64,000 nt of DNA from Poecilobothrus nobilitatus (Eukaryota > Arthropoda > Insecta > Diptera > Dolichopodidae): positions 225,825,035 to 225,889,034 of the forward strand of contig OX352772.1 of the NCBI GenBank assembly GCA_947095535.1, given 5' to 3'. A program made the position numbers and the translations under genes. The notes under the pieces were generated by a model. The model had not been told where the DNA came from. It searched no databases and worked only from the letters and a program-made list of their open reading frames with translations. Every line of letters starts with the position of its first letter. Within the stretch, counting starts at the first letter, position 1. Positions 24,190 through 35,241 of the stretch are shown here, piece by piece.

Positions 24190-27100
24190 CAGTGATGCTG
24201 ATCTGGTCGCGGCGAGCCTAAAGCTAAAAAACTTATCCTCACGACTCGCAGGATTCACTCCCTCCATCCAATCTGGCAGGGTTGGTAGCGGATGCTAGAA
24301 GGATGAACATTAGGGTCATCATAACCTGCGACGCCAATGCTCACCATGACATCTGGGGTAGTTCGGATACCAACGAAAGAGGTGAGTCACTTTTTGATTA
24401 CATTTTAAGTACTAACCTTCTTATCTGTAACATTGTCGGGGAACCTACCTTTGTAACTAGTAATAGGCAAGAAGTCCTAGACATAACCTTAGTCTCGGAC
24501 TTTATTTATTCTAAAATAAACTCATGGAAAGTTTCTGATGAGCATTCCTTTTCAGATCACAGATACCTTGAGTTCAGTCTGGACGAAAGTCCTCCAATAA
24601 AGTCAGTCTATCGAAATCCTAAGAGAACTGACTGAAACAAATATAGGGAGCACTTAAAGTCAACGCTTCCCTCCTTAACAACTGGAATTCCTAAAAATAT
24701 CCAGGACCTAAATAGCCTAGTAAACGTTTTTACTAAGGCCTACAATAAGTCCTTAGAGCATTCGTCATTTCCATTAGTAAGCCTAGGGGAAAACCTAAAC
24801 CACCTTGGTGGAATGATGAAATCAATACTCTAAGGAAAGATAGTAGGAGGGCTTTTAATAATGCCAAAAAAACAAATGAGGTACAGAACTGGAGCTATTA
24901 TAAAACGGCTCTTAGTCAGTACAAAAAAGCACTTAAAAAGGCGAAAAGAGACACCTGGAGACTATTCTGCAGAGGTATAGAAAACGTCTCCGAGGCATCT
25001 AGACTTAGGAAAATTCTATCGACAAACCACATAGTCCCCAGTCTTCTTAAAAAAGAGGATGGCAGCTGGGTTACTACAAGCGAGGAGTCGTTGGAATTAC
25101 TTTTAAAAACCCGTTTTCCTGGGTGCACAAATTACAGCTCAGAGGTGGCTTGTGCTCTGAATCATCCCCCTACCATTTCAGAGGTGGTGGTTACAGAAGA
25201 CAAACTACAATGGGCTATAGATAGTTTCAAACCATTATACCCGCTGAGATCCAGCAAACTGCATCTACTACCCTGGCATGGCAGAAAAGCATTTTCTGTG
25301 GTTGTCTTAATTTGGGGCTTATCCCCGATAAATGGAAACCGGTCAGAGTAGTGTTCATACCCAAGGCCGTCAAAAGTACTCACGTCTATACGAAGGACTT
25401 TCGGCCTATAAGCCTGTCATCCTTCCTTCTAAAACCTTAGAAAGATTGATCGACATTCATATCCGCTGCAACTTAGATAAAAATCGGTTGTCAGCCCTTC
25501 AACATGCTTACTGTAAAGGGAAGTCAGTGGATACACTTTCTCACTTTCTGCACTTCACACTTTAACGAGCTCGATTGAAAAATCTTTAGTATATAAGAGT
25601 ATACTCTTGCACCTTTTATAGACATTGAGGGAGTGTTTAATAACGTCAACCAGGCAGAAATTGTAGGCGCACCTCATAAGTGTAGGAGTAGAACCAGAGC
25701 TAAGAGCACTAATAGCTAATATGCTAAATAGCAGGGCCATCAGTGGCAACTTAGGCAACGCTTCAGCAAAAAGGTTTGTGAAAAGAGGGACTCCGCAAGG
25801 AGGGGTACTATCCCCGCTTATTTGGAATATGGTGGTAAATAAACTGCTTAAAATCATGGAAGAGGCGGGCTGCACAACAATTGCCTATGCGGACGATGTT
25901 GCTGTCGTAGTCAGTGGCAAGTTCTCTGACATTCTCAGGGACGTTTTGCAACTTGCACTAAATAAAATCACAACATGGGCTACAAACTGTGGACTGTCAG
26001 TAAATTCACAGAAAACCGAACTGGTCCTTTTTACAAGGAAATATAAAATTTCAAGCCGACTTCGTTAAAGGGCTCCACTCTTGCCTTTAGCGAAACGGCG
26101 AAATTTCTGGGTCTAACTCTAGACATGAATTTAAACTGGAAGGCTAACATCTCAGAAAAAATAAAAAAGGCCTCAATAACACTAAAAAAGCCATTGATAG
26201 GAAATAGGGGCTTCAGCCATACATGACTTACTGGCTATACACATCCGTAGTAATGCCCATTCTTATGTACGGAGTCCTAGTATGGTGGAAGGCAATCGAT
26301 AAAGAGGTCAACCGCAGGGCAATCGCTAGGGTCCAAAGAACTGCCACACTATGTATTAGTGGCTCTTTAATAACAACCCCTTATGCGGCATTATATATCA
26401 TGCTTAATCTGATGCCTGTAGAATATTATAGTAAATTTGCAGCCGCAAACATAGCTATGAGGTTAAAAGCTACATCCCGGTGGATCAATTCACGAGAAGG
26501 TCACTCGGATATCATAAACCAATTCAAGTCCTCTTCCGCCTTGGTGGACTACACATTCCCCACTTACTTCTTCGGGAAATCTCATGTGACGAGCATCCCA
26601 AGCCGTGAGAGGTGGAACTCGAACACGGTGATGACCTTTGAAGGAGTGCAATTCTACACGAATGGTTCAAATATTAACAGCAGTGTAGGATGCGTGGTCT
26701 TCTCAGATAATCTGAATATCAGTCATAATTTTCGATTACCAGACCATTGTAGTGTCTTCCAAGCGGAAATTATGGCAACTCAAGAAGCCTTGATTCTACT
26801 AAATAGAAGCGTTTTGACTGTGAAACAAGTACAACCTCGAAGACTATAATAAACTGCCGAAAACTTCTTAAAGAGATGGCCTGGCAGTTTAGCATTCAGC
26901 TGTGCTGGGTACCAGGTCATCGAGGTATTCCGGGAAATAAAAATCTGATGAACTCGCAAGAATTGGTACAACCCTACAAGTTTTGCCGGATAGGGCAGGA
27001 CTGGTGGTACCTCTATCCACGGCAAGCAAAACGTTATTTCGAAAGGAAATAACGGATATGGTAAATTACAAATGGTCAAACTTGACCTCTGCTTTCTTTC

Positions 27101-27380
27101 AAAAGGGCAGACATTGGAATGCCAATGGGTATAATCACCGGTCACTGTCTAATAGGGAAGCATGCCAGAAGACTTGGCTTATACGCAAACGACTATTGTA
27201 GAGCCTGCGAGGATGAAGAATAGGAGGAAACTACTCTCCATCTCCTTTGCACATGCCCGGCCTTGTCGGTAAGAAGGAATACCAATTTGGGGCAATATAT
27301 CTTTGATAGCCTTAGCGATCTGGCAGGTAAAAATGTGAAGAGTATTCTTCGCTTTGCAAAAAGCTCAAATTGGTTTTAAC
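24190..27380 (+). pseudogene. LINE ORF2: endonuclease-RT-RNase H
   Basis: The apurinic-type endonuclease begins mid-domain: IITCDANAHHDIWGSSDTNE near 24317 holds the D-A-N/H metal-site region, and SDEHSFSDHRYLEF near 24535 holds the catalytic SDH. The RT follows with GTPQGGVLSPLIWNMVVNKL near 25790 and an intact YADDVAVVVSG near 25888. The RNase H-like domain (26640-26850) shows QFYTNGSNINSSVG, where the first catalytic aspartate is an asparagine, and FQAEIMATQEAL, where the glutamate is kept. The C-terminal C-x2-C...H...C motif lies near 27203-27260. Frameshifts occur near 25110, 25330, 25640, 26060, 26180 and 26850. Two-domain EN-RT plus RNase H fits the LOA or I groups; the ribozyme favours LOA. 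Confidence 0.85.
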
Positions 27381-27468
27381 GAGTGGGATAGAAAAGCTTC
27401 TATGTGGTATCACAATGGACCACATACGGTCTAAGTGTGACTTTTTGACAGCCAGCTTAACCTAACCT

Positions 27469-27689
27469 ATAGATAATTTTATATACATTGTAAAATTATC
27501 TGAAATGCATGCATGCGTTCTTCAAATATAATGAAAAAGATTCAGCATTTTCTAAACACCTAATAGAAAAAAATCACTTCTGCAAAATAGAAAACTTAAA
27601 AATTTTGCATACAGAAAATTAAGGCAGAAGACTTAATTTGTTGGTGTCTTTTGAAATAAAAAAAGTTTTAAATTGTCTATCATTTTAAT
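27469..27689. other. AT-rich spacer
   Basis: Nothing is recognised. A short AATTTTATATACATTGTAAAATT inverted repeat lies near 27475-27500. Confidence 0.4.
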
Positions 27690-28140
27690 TTAAATTTGTT
27701 TTTAACTGCAATGGTCTCAAATTTCTGAAAACATAATTTGCTTTGAATTTTTTTTTTTAATGCATTTCTCTGCCACATAAATGTGGACAGGAAATTACAG
27801 AGGCTTTCCCGTTCAGGCGTGGCTGTAAATGTCGTAAGGGGGAATAACTCTTACGACGTATGTGGGATTCAAACCTACACGCCCTCGGGGTTTACAGCGT
27901 ATTTTATACGCTCTTACCCACTAGGCCACCGAGGCCCCTTTGAATTTAATATTATTTGACATAAGAAAAATAATTTCTGATTTTTTATAAAATTAATATA
28001 CCTATACATATATATATATATATATATCATATGGTCACATATGTATATATATGTATTAATATGTACGTTCATATGCAAATTGTCGTTTAATTTTTAGTTT
28101 TTTGTAAAATTTATGTATAATATGTATGTTCAAATATAAA
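27690..28140. repeat. Repeat X, copy 2 (inverted), split by a SINE
   Basis: Reverse-complement homologue of 16565-18130 without the mariner. Shared blocks include TAATTTAAATTTGTT, TAATATTATTTGAC, TTTTTTATAAAATTAATAT and AGTTTTTTGTAAAATTTATG. It therefore shows the empty site of mariner copy 1, in the TATATA tract near 28010. Conversely, copy 1 shows the empty site of the SINE. Confidence 0.75.
27751..27938 (-). mobile_element. tRNA-derived SINE with target-site duplication
   Basis: On the reverse strand the element begins GGGGCCTCGGTGGCCTAGTG and has a Pol III A box (GGCCTAGTGGGTAAGAG) and B box (GGTTTGAATCCC, 27864-27875). A tRNA-unrelated body follows, with a CGTAAGAG/CTCTTACG inverted pair, then an A-rich tail (T-run on the plus strand at 27751). 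A 10-bp direct repeat CTTTGAATTT flanks it (27741-27750 and 27938-27947, one base shared). Repeat X copy 1 contains a single CTTTGCATTT at this place. The A and B boxes predict internal Pol III promotion and mobilisation by a LINE. Confidence 0.88.
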
Positions 28141-28248
28141 TATTTGTGAAACTAAAATAAATTGTGTATTTATTTTGCTACGCTGTAATTGTTTTAATAT
28201 TATTTACTGTTATATTTTTATACTTATCAAATAATTGATCTTAATACT

Positions 28249-28960
28249 TTATAAATGCATCATTGTTCTCATTCGGACTTTTGTAGCATACCGCAATGTG
28301 CTAATATGATGTGCTTGATAATACTCGTTTATTAAAATCATTTGCTCCTCTATTGGCAGGTTCTTCTTTGTATGTTTTAATAATCTTAGGTGTTCGTTGA
28401 TGGTGTTGTGCAGGCGTTCTATGTCTGCGTTACGGTTGCGATTTGAATTGGAGGTGTAGTGAATTGTTATATTTTTTTCTTCCAAAAATGTTCTCATTAA
28501 ATGCGATTTCAGCCCTAGTTCGTTGTCGGTTACTATTTTCGTTATGTTACCGTATGTGCTAATATATTTCGCTATTGCTCTTCTGAATTCTACTTCACTT
28601 CTATTTTGTATTTTAGTAAACATGGCAATATTGCTGAATTTATCAATCATGGTGACAAATAATGACTTGTTTATGGAATAAAATACGTCTATATGGATTA
28701 TTTGGTTGGGTTTATTAGGTGTTTCGGATATTTTTAACGGAATCTGTGGGGGCTTTCTTTCATATTTTTCCAGAATGCACACTTCGCAGTTGTTTATAAA
28801 TTCTGAAATTTTAAGTTTTAAATTTGCCTAATAAAATACGTTTTTCATTTCTTCGTTAATTTCGTTAATGCCACGGTGATTGTTTTCTATGTGCTTTGTT
28901 TGTATTAAATTTTCTAGTTCTTCGTCATTGGTAATTTTCTTTAAGTAATTTTTTACTCCT
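28249..28960 (-). pseudogene. Retrotransposon integrase, nearly complete core
   Basis: Reading on the reverse strand, an HHCC zinc-binding region begins near 28930 with KHIENNHRGINE and continues to NNCEVCILEKYERK. One in-frame stop lies near 28829. The DDE core follows: D in IIHIDVFYS, D in IVTDNELGL, and E in NADIERLHNTINEHL. All three catalytic residues are present. The protein integrates cDNA into the host genome in this family. The C-terminal GPY/F region is not visible. Upstream, RNase H has been deleted, so this is a remnant even though the core frame is open. Confidence 0.85.
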
Positions 28961-29375
28961 AATAATTTTGTATTTTTTTAACTTTATGAAATGTTCGATA
29001 AGATAAGATTTAGTTTTTCAAATATTTCGTCATTTACATATATTGATTTTAGCTGATTTTAGTTTTACGAAAATTCTTGCTAAATTTTTGATATGTTCTT
29101 CTAAACCGTTTGAGAAAACTACAATATCGTCCATGTACGTTAAGCATTCTTTGCCTATATTCTCCCTCAATATATTCTCCATCAGGCGTTGAAAAGTACT
29201 AGAGGCATGTTTCAGCCCAAAAGGCATTCTACGAAATTCGTAGTGACAATTGTCCACAGAGAATGCAGTCTTTTGTATGTCTTCTGGTTCTATTTCTATT
29301 TGATGGAAACTTGATTTTAAGAGTATTACCGAAAAATGCGTACTTTTTCCTAATTTGTCCAATATTTCTTCTATA

Positions 29376-30670
29376 GGGTGTTCAAAATTGAGGTATCATT
29401 TTAATTTTAATAAAAAAAGACTTTTTTTTGAAATATTAAATATATTTTTATTTTAATTTATTACAAATAGGTTCCGGTTAATAATGAAAAATTATGTCGG
29501 CCAAGTGGCCCCCTCTACTACTTCGGCAGGCTTCCAATCTTTTACCAAAATTCTGAATCATGTTGTTCAATAAACTGTTCTCAATGGTTGAAATCTGCTC
29601 GATAATGTTGTTTTTAAGCTCTTGAATTGTTGTGGGATTATTGCTGTACACTTTCGATTTCACAAAACCCCACAAAAAAAAATCCAACGGTGTCAAATCG
29701 CAAGATCTTGGTGGCCACATCACTCCTTCTCTACGAGAAATAATGCGATCTTCGAACTTTTCCTTCAAAAGATCAATTATTTCTCTTGCTGTGTGGCAAG
29801 TGGCACCGTCCTGTTGAAACCACATATTCTCTATGTCCAAATCATCAATTTCCCGTCACAAAAAAGCTTCGGATCATCTCCCTGTAGCGATTTCCATTGA
29901 CCGTAATCGCATTTCCATTTGCGTTTTCAAAAAAATATGCTCCGATGATTCCTCCTGACCACAAACCACACCAAACTGTAACTTTTTGTGGATGTACTGG
30001 TTGCTCTAAGATAACCCTTGGATTCTCTTCACCCCAAATGCGGCAAATCTGTTTATTGACGTAGCCATTGAGCTGGAAATGAGCTTCGTCGGTGAAGATA
30101 ATTTTGTTAAAAAAATTCTCATTTTCTTCCTGTTTTTCGATTGCCCAAGAAACGAATTGCCGATTAATGCATGGTCAGTTGGTTTTAATTCTTGAGTCAG
30201 CTGGATCTTATAAGCCTTCAAATGGAGATCACGATGCAAAATGTTAAATAATGTGGATGGTTTGATGTTTAATTGCTGCGAACGATGACGAATGGAAGTT
30301 TTTGGTCTTCAATACTTCTGCTCACAGCTGCTACATTCCCGGTTGAACGGCCACTACGTTGACAAATGTTGCCTCTGTTATCAAGAACAGATCCAGTTTC
30401 TAGAAATTTATCAACCATCAGCTTGATGGCACGATTTGTTGGAGCATTTTCTCTACCAAATTTTGTTCGAAATTTCCTAATTACATCTTGAAAACTTTTA
30501 CCATTTTCAAAAAATGTTGTAATAACAAAAACACTTTGTTCCTTCGTGTAACGTTCCATATTAACTAACCGGAATGTATTTAGAATATACCTAAAGAAAC
30601 CTCGTATAAAAATTCCAGGTAGAAAAAAAATGGCGGCAAAATCAAAATTGTACCTCAATTTTGAACACCC
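29376..30670 (-). mobile_element. mariner (DD41D, rosa-like), copy 2
   Basis: Terminal repeats beginning GGGTGTTCAAAATTGAGG are at 29376-29401 and, inverted, ending at 30670. The right repeat carries a few changes (TTGTACCTC for GATACCTC). It is 1,295 bp long and closely similar to copy 1 but inverted. The TATA target sequence is retained on both sides, so the insertion site inside the retrotransposon RT can be placed exactly. Confidence 0.95.
29478..30559 (-). pseudogene. mariner transposase with several lesions, copy 2
   Basis: It starts at MERYTKEQSVFVITTFFENG on the reverse strand. It has the same break as copy 1 before EIDDLDIEN (29851-29860), plus its own lesions: a 4-nt deletion in the region after AAVSRSIED near 30300, and a 1-nt loss near 30160 that changes the frame after TDHAL. 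The second and third catalytic aspartates (MWFQQDGATCH and LTPLDFFLWGF) remain in the downstream frame with the 41-residue spacing. It is not functional. Confidence 0.92.
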
Positions 30671-31038
30671 ATTATATTGAGAATCGCATAAGAGTCGTCA
30701 ATTGTCTTTTTGTTAAATTCCCGGTAACCTATGACGAGGCGGTATTTTCGCTCGTCGGAGGAATCTAATTTTTTGGGAACAACCCAAACCGCACTGTTGT
30801 ATGGACTATTGCTGTGTTGTATAATTCCATTTTCCAACATTTCTTGAATTTGATTTTGTATTTCTATTTTGTGGATATATGGGTATTTTTGGTGGATATA
30901 TTTTACTTTTTATTGGCATATTGTCTGTAGTATTAATTTTGTGTCTGATTTTGTTAGTAAATGAGAGAGGTATTTGTTCTGAAAATATTTCGTTGAACTC
31001 AGATATAAGATGATTTCACTGAACCTTTTCTTCTACGT

Positions 31039-31760
31039 TTAAGTGATCGGTTTCATTTTTTCCGGAATAATTTTCTTGTCTTTGTATGTTAAGTATTCGT
31101 TTAATTCATAATTACTAAAGTCTAGGATTACGTCTATTTCGACAGATGGGAATTGTTCGTTAAAATTGAATATTTTAGGTTGGCCACATACGTTGAGTAT
31201 TTTGGTTCTTGCTTGAAAGTAATTTACTTCATAGATACCTTCCAGAATTCGAACGTCGGTATTTAAATTAGTTTCTTCTATCATTACGTCGCCTTTTTGT
31301 TTTTTAACGGGGATTTTATAATAATATTCCCCAGAGTCGATTTGGTATATTGTATTTTCTAGTTGGTGACTAAAATATAATTTTATTGAAGTGTCGTTCA
31401 TTATGAGAACTCTATTTGTATAGTCCATAACAGCGCATTGCATATATGTCGTTAACGATAAGGCTATTGTACGTTTCATGAAAATCATGAATCAAAAATA
31501 CAAATTTTCCATTATGGTTTGGTTGGAATTCCTCAAAAATATCTATAGTTATTGCTTGATTTATTAGAACATCCTTTTTCAATGTTCTCAACATTTTTGC
31601 ATTTTTTAGTTGAGTTCTAGGTTGAGTTCTATTTTTTTAAAAATGTCTGGTCGGATTAAAGAGCTTGAGGCGCCACTATCGACTAAAAACTTGTATTTCA
31701 TTATTTTTATGTAGGTGAGTCGGTTGGCCCCGTTTCCCGAAAATTTCCTATATCGATGGT
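31039..31760 (-). pseudogene. Retrotransposon protease and linker region
   Basis: On the reverse strand near 31700-31620 a retropepsin-type active site FLVDSGASSSLIRPDIFKK is readable, with the catalytic D-S/T-G motif. The sequence downstream (31594-31039) is a long acidic segment between protease and RT, as in other Gypsy-lineage pol proteins. It ends near FSNYELNEYLTYKDKK. At least one frameshift lies between protease and this segment (overlapping frames at 31412-31488). Confidence 0.75.
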
Positions 31761-31916
31761 TTGCTGATTATTAACATCCATGGGTTCTATTTGTGAGTTG
31801 TTATTATTTTGCGAGTTGAAGTTATTGTAAAAACTTCTGCTCTGATTTGGTTGCCAATTATTATGGATGGTCATTGGTTATTTAGATTGTTGTGAACGCC
31901 TGGTTGGCTTATATTA

Positions 31917-32828
31917 TTATTGTGAAAGATGTTGGGGTGTGTTATTCTGATACGTTGTTTTTAGGTATCCATTATTGTTGAAATATCTTGTTGAACGATT
32001 ACCATTATTATTATTGTTATTATTATTAGAGGGGTTTCGAGTAAAATTCCGGTTATTATTACGATTTGAGTTATTTTGAATGTTATTTGGAAAATTTTGA
32101 GATGTATTATTAAATGTATAACGATTATTGTTATTTTGACGAATACGATTACTTTTGTAATTATTATAGGTATTAATTACCATTAATATTTATTAATATA
32201 TTATTAATTACCATTAATATTTGAAAAAGTGTAACTCGATTCGTGCAAAATGTTCATTACGTCTTCGAGCGTCTTAGGGTCTCTACAAGATAAGATTGAT
32301 TTCAAAGGTTCCGGTACTTTATTTTTGAAAGTGTCCAAGGCACTTTTAACGTTAGCTTTTAAGTATCGTTCTAGTTCTTTGTTATTATTTTGGTATTCCA
32401 ATTGTGTTTTTGTATTTAGTTTTCTAAGTATAGCTTTCACATCGTTGTAAAATTCGACAGCGTTCGTTTTAAAAGTTTGGCTTCTGAGCTGGTCAAAAAG
32501 TTGATCAGCAGATAGCCTGTCGCCAAAATTGTTGTTAAGTACTTTCTTAGTTTTCTTGATGATTGATTTCGATAACTTCTCTGGCGCTTCCAGTTAATTT
32601 TGATTTTATTATGCCGAAGAAGATTGCTCTTGAGAATTCGTCATATTGCAGTAGTAAAGGTGTGACCCGATCTACTAAATCGATAAAAGTTTGTAAGGTA
32701 CCAAATTTCCCATTAAATTCAGGTACACGTTCTAGATATTTAAGAAGGTCAATTGTAAGACTTTTTGGTTCTGTCGACATGATTCTATTTTCTATATTTA
32801 TATTTAGGTTTGATAATCCTTTTGTCAA
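31917..32828 (-). pseudogene. Retrotransposon gag
   Basis: The reverse strand begins near 32828. The capsid-like part includes YLERVPEFNGKFGTLQTFID and FSRAIFFGIIKSKLTGSARE, then RYLKANVKSALDTFKNKVPE in a shifted frame. The C-terminal part (32183-31917) is strongly asparagine-rich, with long N runs and scattered R. Low-complexity basic tails of this kind replace zinc knuckles in several Gypsy-lineage gags. Two frames are needed, with breaks near 32547 and 32204. The structural protein would package element RNA. Confidence 0.75.
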
Positions 32829-32900
32829 TATATCAATATCAATTCGATTTATACGAAATTTATTTTTATAACTATTGCTGAAATGTAAATTTTATTTTTT

Positions 32901-33720
32901 TTTGTCAATTAATTCAAGTTGTAATTATTGTTTACCTTTTACTCAAAGTTTAAATTTAAAATATAGATATTTTACCATTTTCTTTTTTTTTTTGTTTTTT
33001 ACAATAACGGAGGAATTATTTAGTAAATATAAAAAAAAAATTGTTAAAATGTAGAAATATAGAAAAATGTTATTTAATAGAAAAAAAATTATTAAGATGT
33101 ATACTATTAATTTCTTTATTTCTTCCTCTTTTTTCCCTTTTTTTTTATATGAAAAAAATTTTTTTTTCTACAATTTTTATATAAGGCTTTTATTTTTTAT
33201 TTTTCCTCTTTTTTTTTCATTTATTACCTATTAAAAAAAAATTTTTTTTTTTATGCGTAATATGGACAACATATAAATTGATCAATAATATAATGATGAT
33301 TTTATTTTTAAAAAAAGGCATTTTAATTACCCATTTTCCTTTAAAACTTTGAACTTAGTTATTTAATTTTCAATATTTTGGAAATTAAATTCCTTTTGTG
33401 CGGGTTCTTTTCTTTTTTTCTTATTTTAAAATATATTCCACAAAAAAAAATGTTCTTTTTTTTATAAACTTCATTAATACAGTTCTAAGTTAAGAACTTT
33501 AATATTCAGCAAAAAAAAATTCGTAGTTATTGCAAAGGTTTGTATTACTTTCATTTAGATTTTTATAAAATATTTTTTATTTTTTTTTTTATTTAAGCCG
33601 TTTTCATTTAAATTTTTATAAAATATTTTGTTTTTATTTATTTTTTTTTTATTTAAGCCGTTTTTGCTTCTTGTAATTTTTATTTGTTAAAATTTTATTA
33701 AGCAAAATAACTAAACATCG
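32901..33720. repeat. T/A-rich low-complexity stretch with a 60-bp tandem pair
   Basis: Long T- and A-runs dominate. Near 33555-33665 a unit of about 60 bp containing ATTTTTATAAAATATTTT and ending ATTTAAGCCGTTTT occurs twice. It could hold the decayed 5' LTR/leader of the reverse-strand retrotransposon, but I cannot show LTR ends or a primer-binding site. Confidence 0.5.
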
Positions 33721-33759
33721 ATATATATATATAATATATTTTCTTATTTAATAAAATTA

Positions 33760-34235
33760 ACAATAAATATAAATAAATATAACAAAATTTTGCATAAATA
33801 TAAACAAAATATAGCAAAAATTTGCAACTACAAATCACTAGCTAATAAAATTAAAAACATTGTACCTCACATAAGAAACAAAAGAGGACAGATAAATGGA
33901 ATAGGAAAAGAGCTAAAATACATAATAGGCACGATGGATAGCGACGACGAAACTGAAATACGTAACAAATTACAAGCTTTAACAGACAAAACAAAATGCT
34001 AATACCGAAACAATAAACAAGTTAAAATAAACTCTGACCTAATTGCACAAACCTATAACATTACAGAACACATCAAAAATCAACAACATACAATAAAAAA
34101 TTTCGTAACAAATTTATCTAATGAACTACAATAAAATCTCTAGAGTAGAACACCATAGTCATAATTTACTTATACCAAATTTTACAAATAAACTCTACTC
34201 TAAAATCGAAATCGAACCTCTACCTATATGTCACT
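33760..34235 (+). pseudogene. Errantivirus-like env fragment
   Basis: On the plus strand, a frame includes VPHIRNKRGQINGIGKELKY and IIGTMDSDDETEIRNKLQAL, with a stop at 34000 and the frame recoverable to about 34230. The basic RNKRG followed by a hydrophobic glycine-rich stretch resembles the cleavage/fusion region of insect retrovirus env proteins, which are related to baculovirus F proteins. Only about 150 residues remain; the signal peptide and membrane anchor are not seen. It lies opposite to the adjacent gag-pol, so it belongs to another insertion or was inverted. It is a dead fragment. Confidence 0.65.
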
Positions 34236-34745
34236 GATGAATAAATGATAAGAGTATAGATGTATATTATGTAGCGCCGTATTTACATACATATTATATG
34301 TATTTTATTGTACTTATAAGAAATTATTCTATGAATGGAAATATTTTTAAAGAAATATTGCAATGTATGCCGATATACTTATAACAATATAAATATACTA
34401 TGTGCGCATTAATATAATATAATATTTATAATTATATATACTATTTTGTAATTTAATATACATTTACCGCTTAGTATTAAATGGTACTATAGAATATTTC
34501 AAAAAGTTCTGGATTGATAATCGTTCTGTGGCAGGTTAGAATCTACTTTTGAAGAAAGTATAAACATATAAAGAAATATATGTACAACCCATAGTTCTAA
34601 AAATTATAAAATTCACCCAAATTATTTTAAAATACTAAAATATTAAAAAAATAATATTGTAAGCAGAGTGACAGGCTGTGAACATACTAACGGTTCGTAC
34701 GGGTATCTAAGAGTTGATAAAGGCAACTGTATTCCTTCTCGTTTT
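34236..34745 (-). repeat. Family 2 element, 5' part, inverted
   Basis: The reverse complement begins with a GGAATACAGTTGCCTT hairpin start and TTAGATACCCGTACGAA, then ACGATTATCAATCCAGAACTT and AGTACCATTTAATACTAAGC, as at 12975-13120. It has about 170 bp extra after the first block. No 3' half is present. Confidence 0.75.
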
Positions 34746-35239
34746 TTGTATAGTGGCTTTGAATGTTGAATTATTTATTTGTTGGTTTGTTTATTAAGTA
34801 AATTTACATTATATTTTAAAAAGTTTTTTTTTTCAATCATATAAAAGTTTATTTTATTTTATATTTTTTTTTTGTTCACTTTTATTAAGAATAAAAATTG
34901 TTTGTTTTTTTTATTTATTTTATTTTATTTTATGGTTCGATCTACGTTCAACTTTCTTTCTTATTATTTTTATTCACTATAAGTATTTATATTTTTATTA
35001 TTGTCAGTTATGCGTTTACAAGCAGACAACCTTGTCTGAGAACGTCCAGCAACAGAATCAATTAAAATTGTCTTTTTAGTAATTATGTTTTTATTCAGTC
35101 ACGTTGCAATGCAACGTGCTGAGAAAATTAAAATTCAAGTCCGGAATGTACAGTTAATTCAATTTTTTTGTTAAAGAACAGTTAATTTAATTTGAAGTTA
35201 TTTTTAAGATAAGATGATGGTTATAATAACATGATGACT
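34746..35239. other. AT-rich spacer with a 9-bp palindrome
   Basis: CACGTTGCA-A-TGCAACGTG near 35100-35118 is a perfect 9-bp inverted repeat around one base. Nothing else is recognised. Confidence 0.45.
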
Positions 35240-35241
35240 CG

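Larger units (their letters stand above)
23304..27468 (+). mobile_element. LOA-like LINE, longest copy
   Basis: It runs from the ribozyme-like 5' end through a GC-richer 5' leader (23304-23660), an ORF1 remnant and an ORF2 remnant to the shared 3' terminus TTAACCTAACCT. The ORF1 C-terminus and the N-terminal part of the endonuclease are missing, so an internal deletion joins ORF1 to mid-endonuclease near 24185. Further small deletions are seen relative to sister fragments: about 27 bp near 25236 compared with 54958-55471, and about 30 bp near 26830 compared with 61876-62473. Confidence 0.88.
29030..30960 (-). pseudogene. Retrotransposon reverse transcriptase split by mariner
   Basis: The N-terminal RT part is at 30960-30671 and includes GIIQHSNSPYNSAVWVVPKK and YRLVIGYREFNKKTIDDSYA. 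The rest is at 29375-29030, with KTAFSVDNCHYEFRRMPFGL and the catalytic TYMDDIVVFSNG. The second mariner (29376-30670) lies between them in a TATA sequence of the coding region. The frame downstream ends near 29030 soon after the palm domain; the connection and RNase H domains are gone. All RT hallmark motifs are present but the gene cannot be expressed as one protein. Confidence 0.88.
28249..32900 (-). mobile_element. Gypsy-group LTR retrotransposon, degraded
   Basis: The reverse strand reads gag (32.83-31.9 kb), protease (about 31.7 kb), a linker, RT (30.96-29.03 kb, split by a mariner) and integrase (28.96-28.25 kb), the Ty3/Gypsy order. RNase H is missing. No pair of LTRs could be identified; T/A-rich sequence (32.9-33.7 kb) lies on the gag side and repeat X lies 110 bp beyond integrase. 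Similarity of gag and integrase to the Gypsy/17.6/errantivirus lineage is a judgement from motifs. The copy is defective. Confidence 0.85.
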
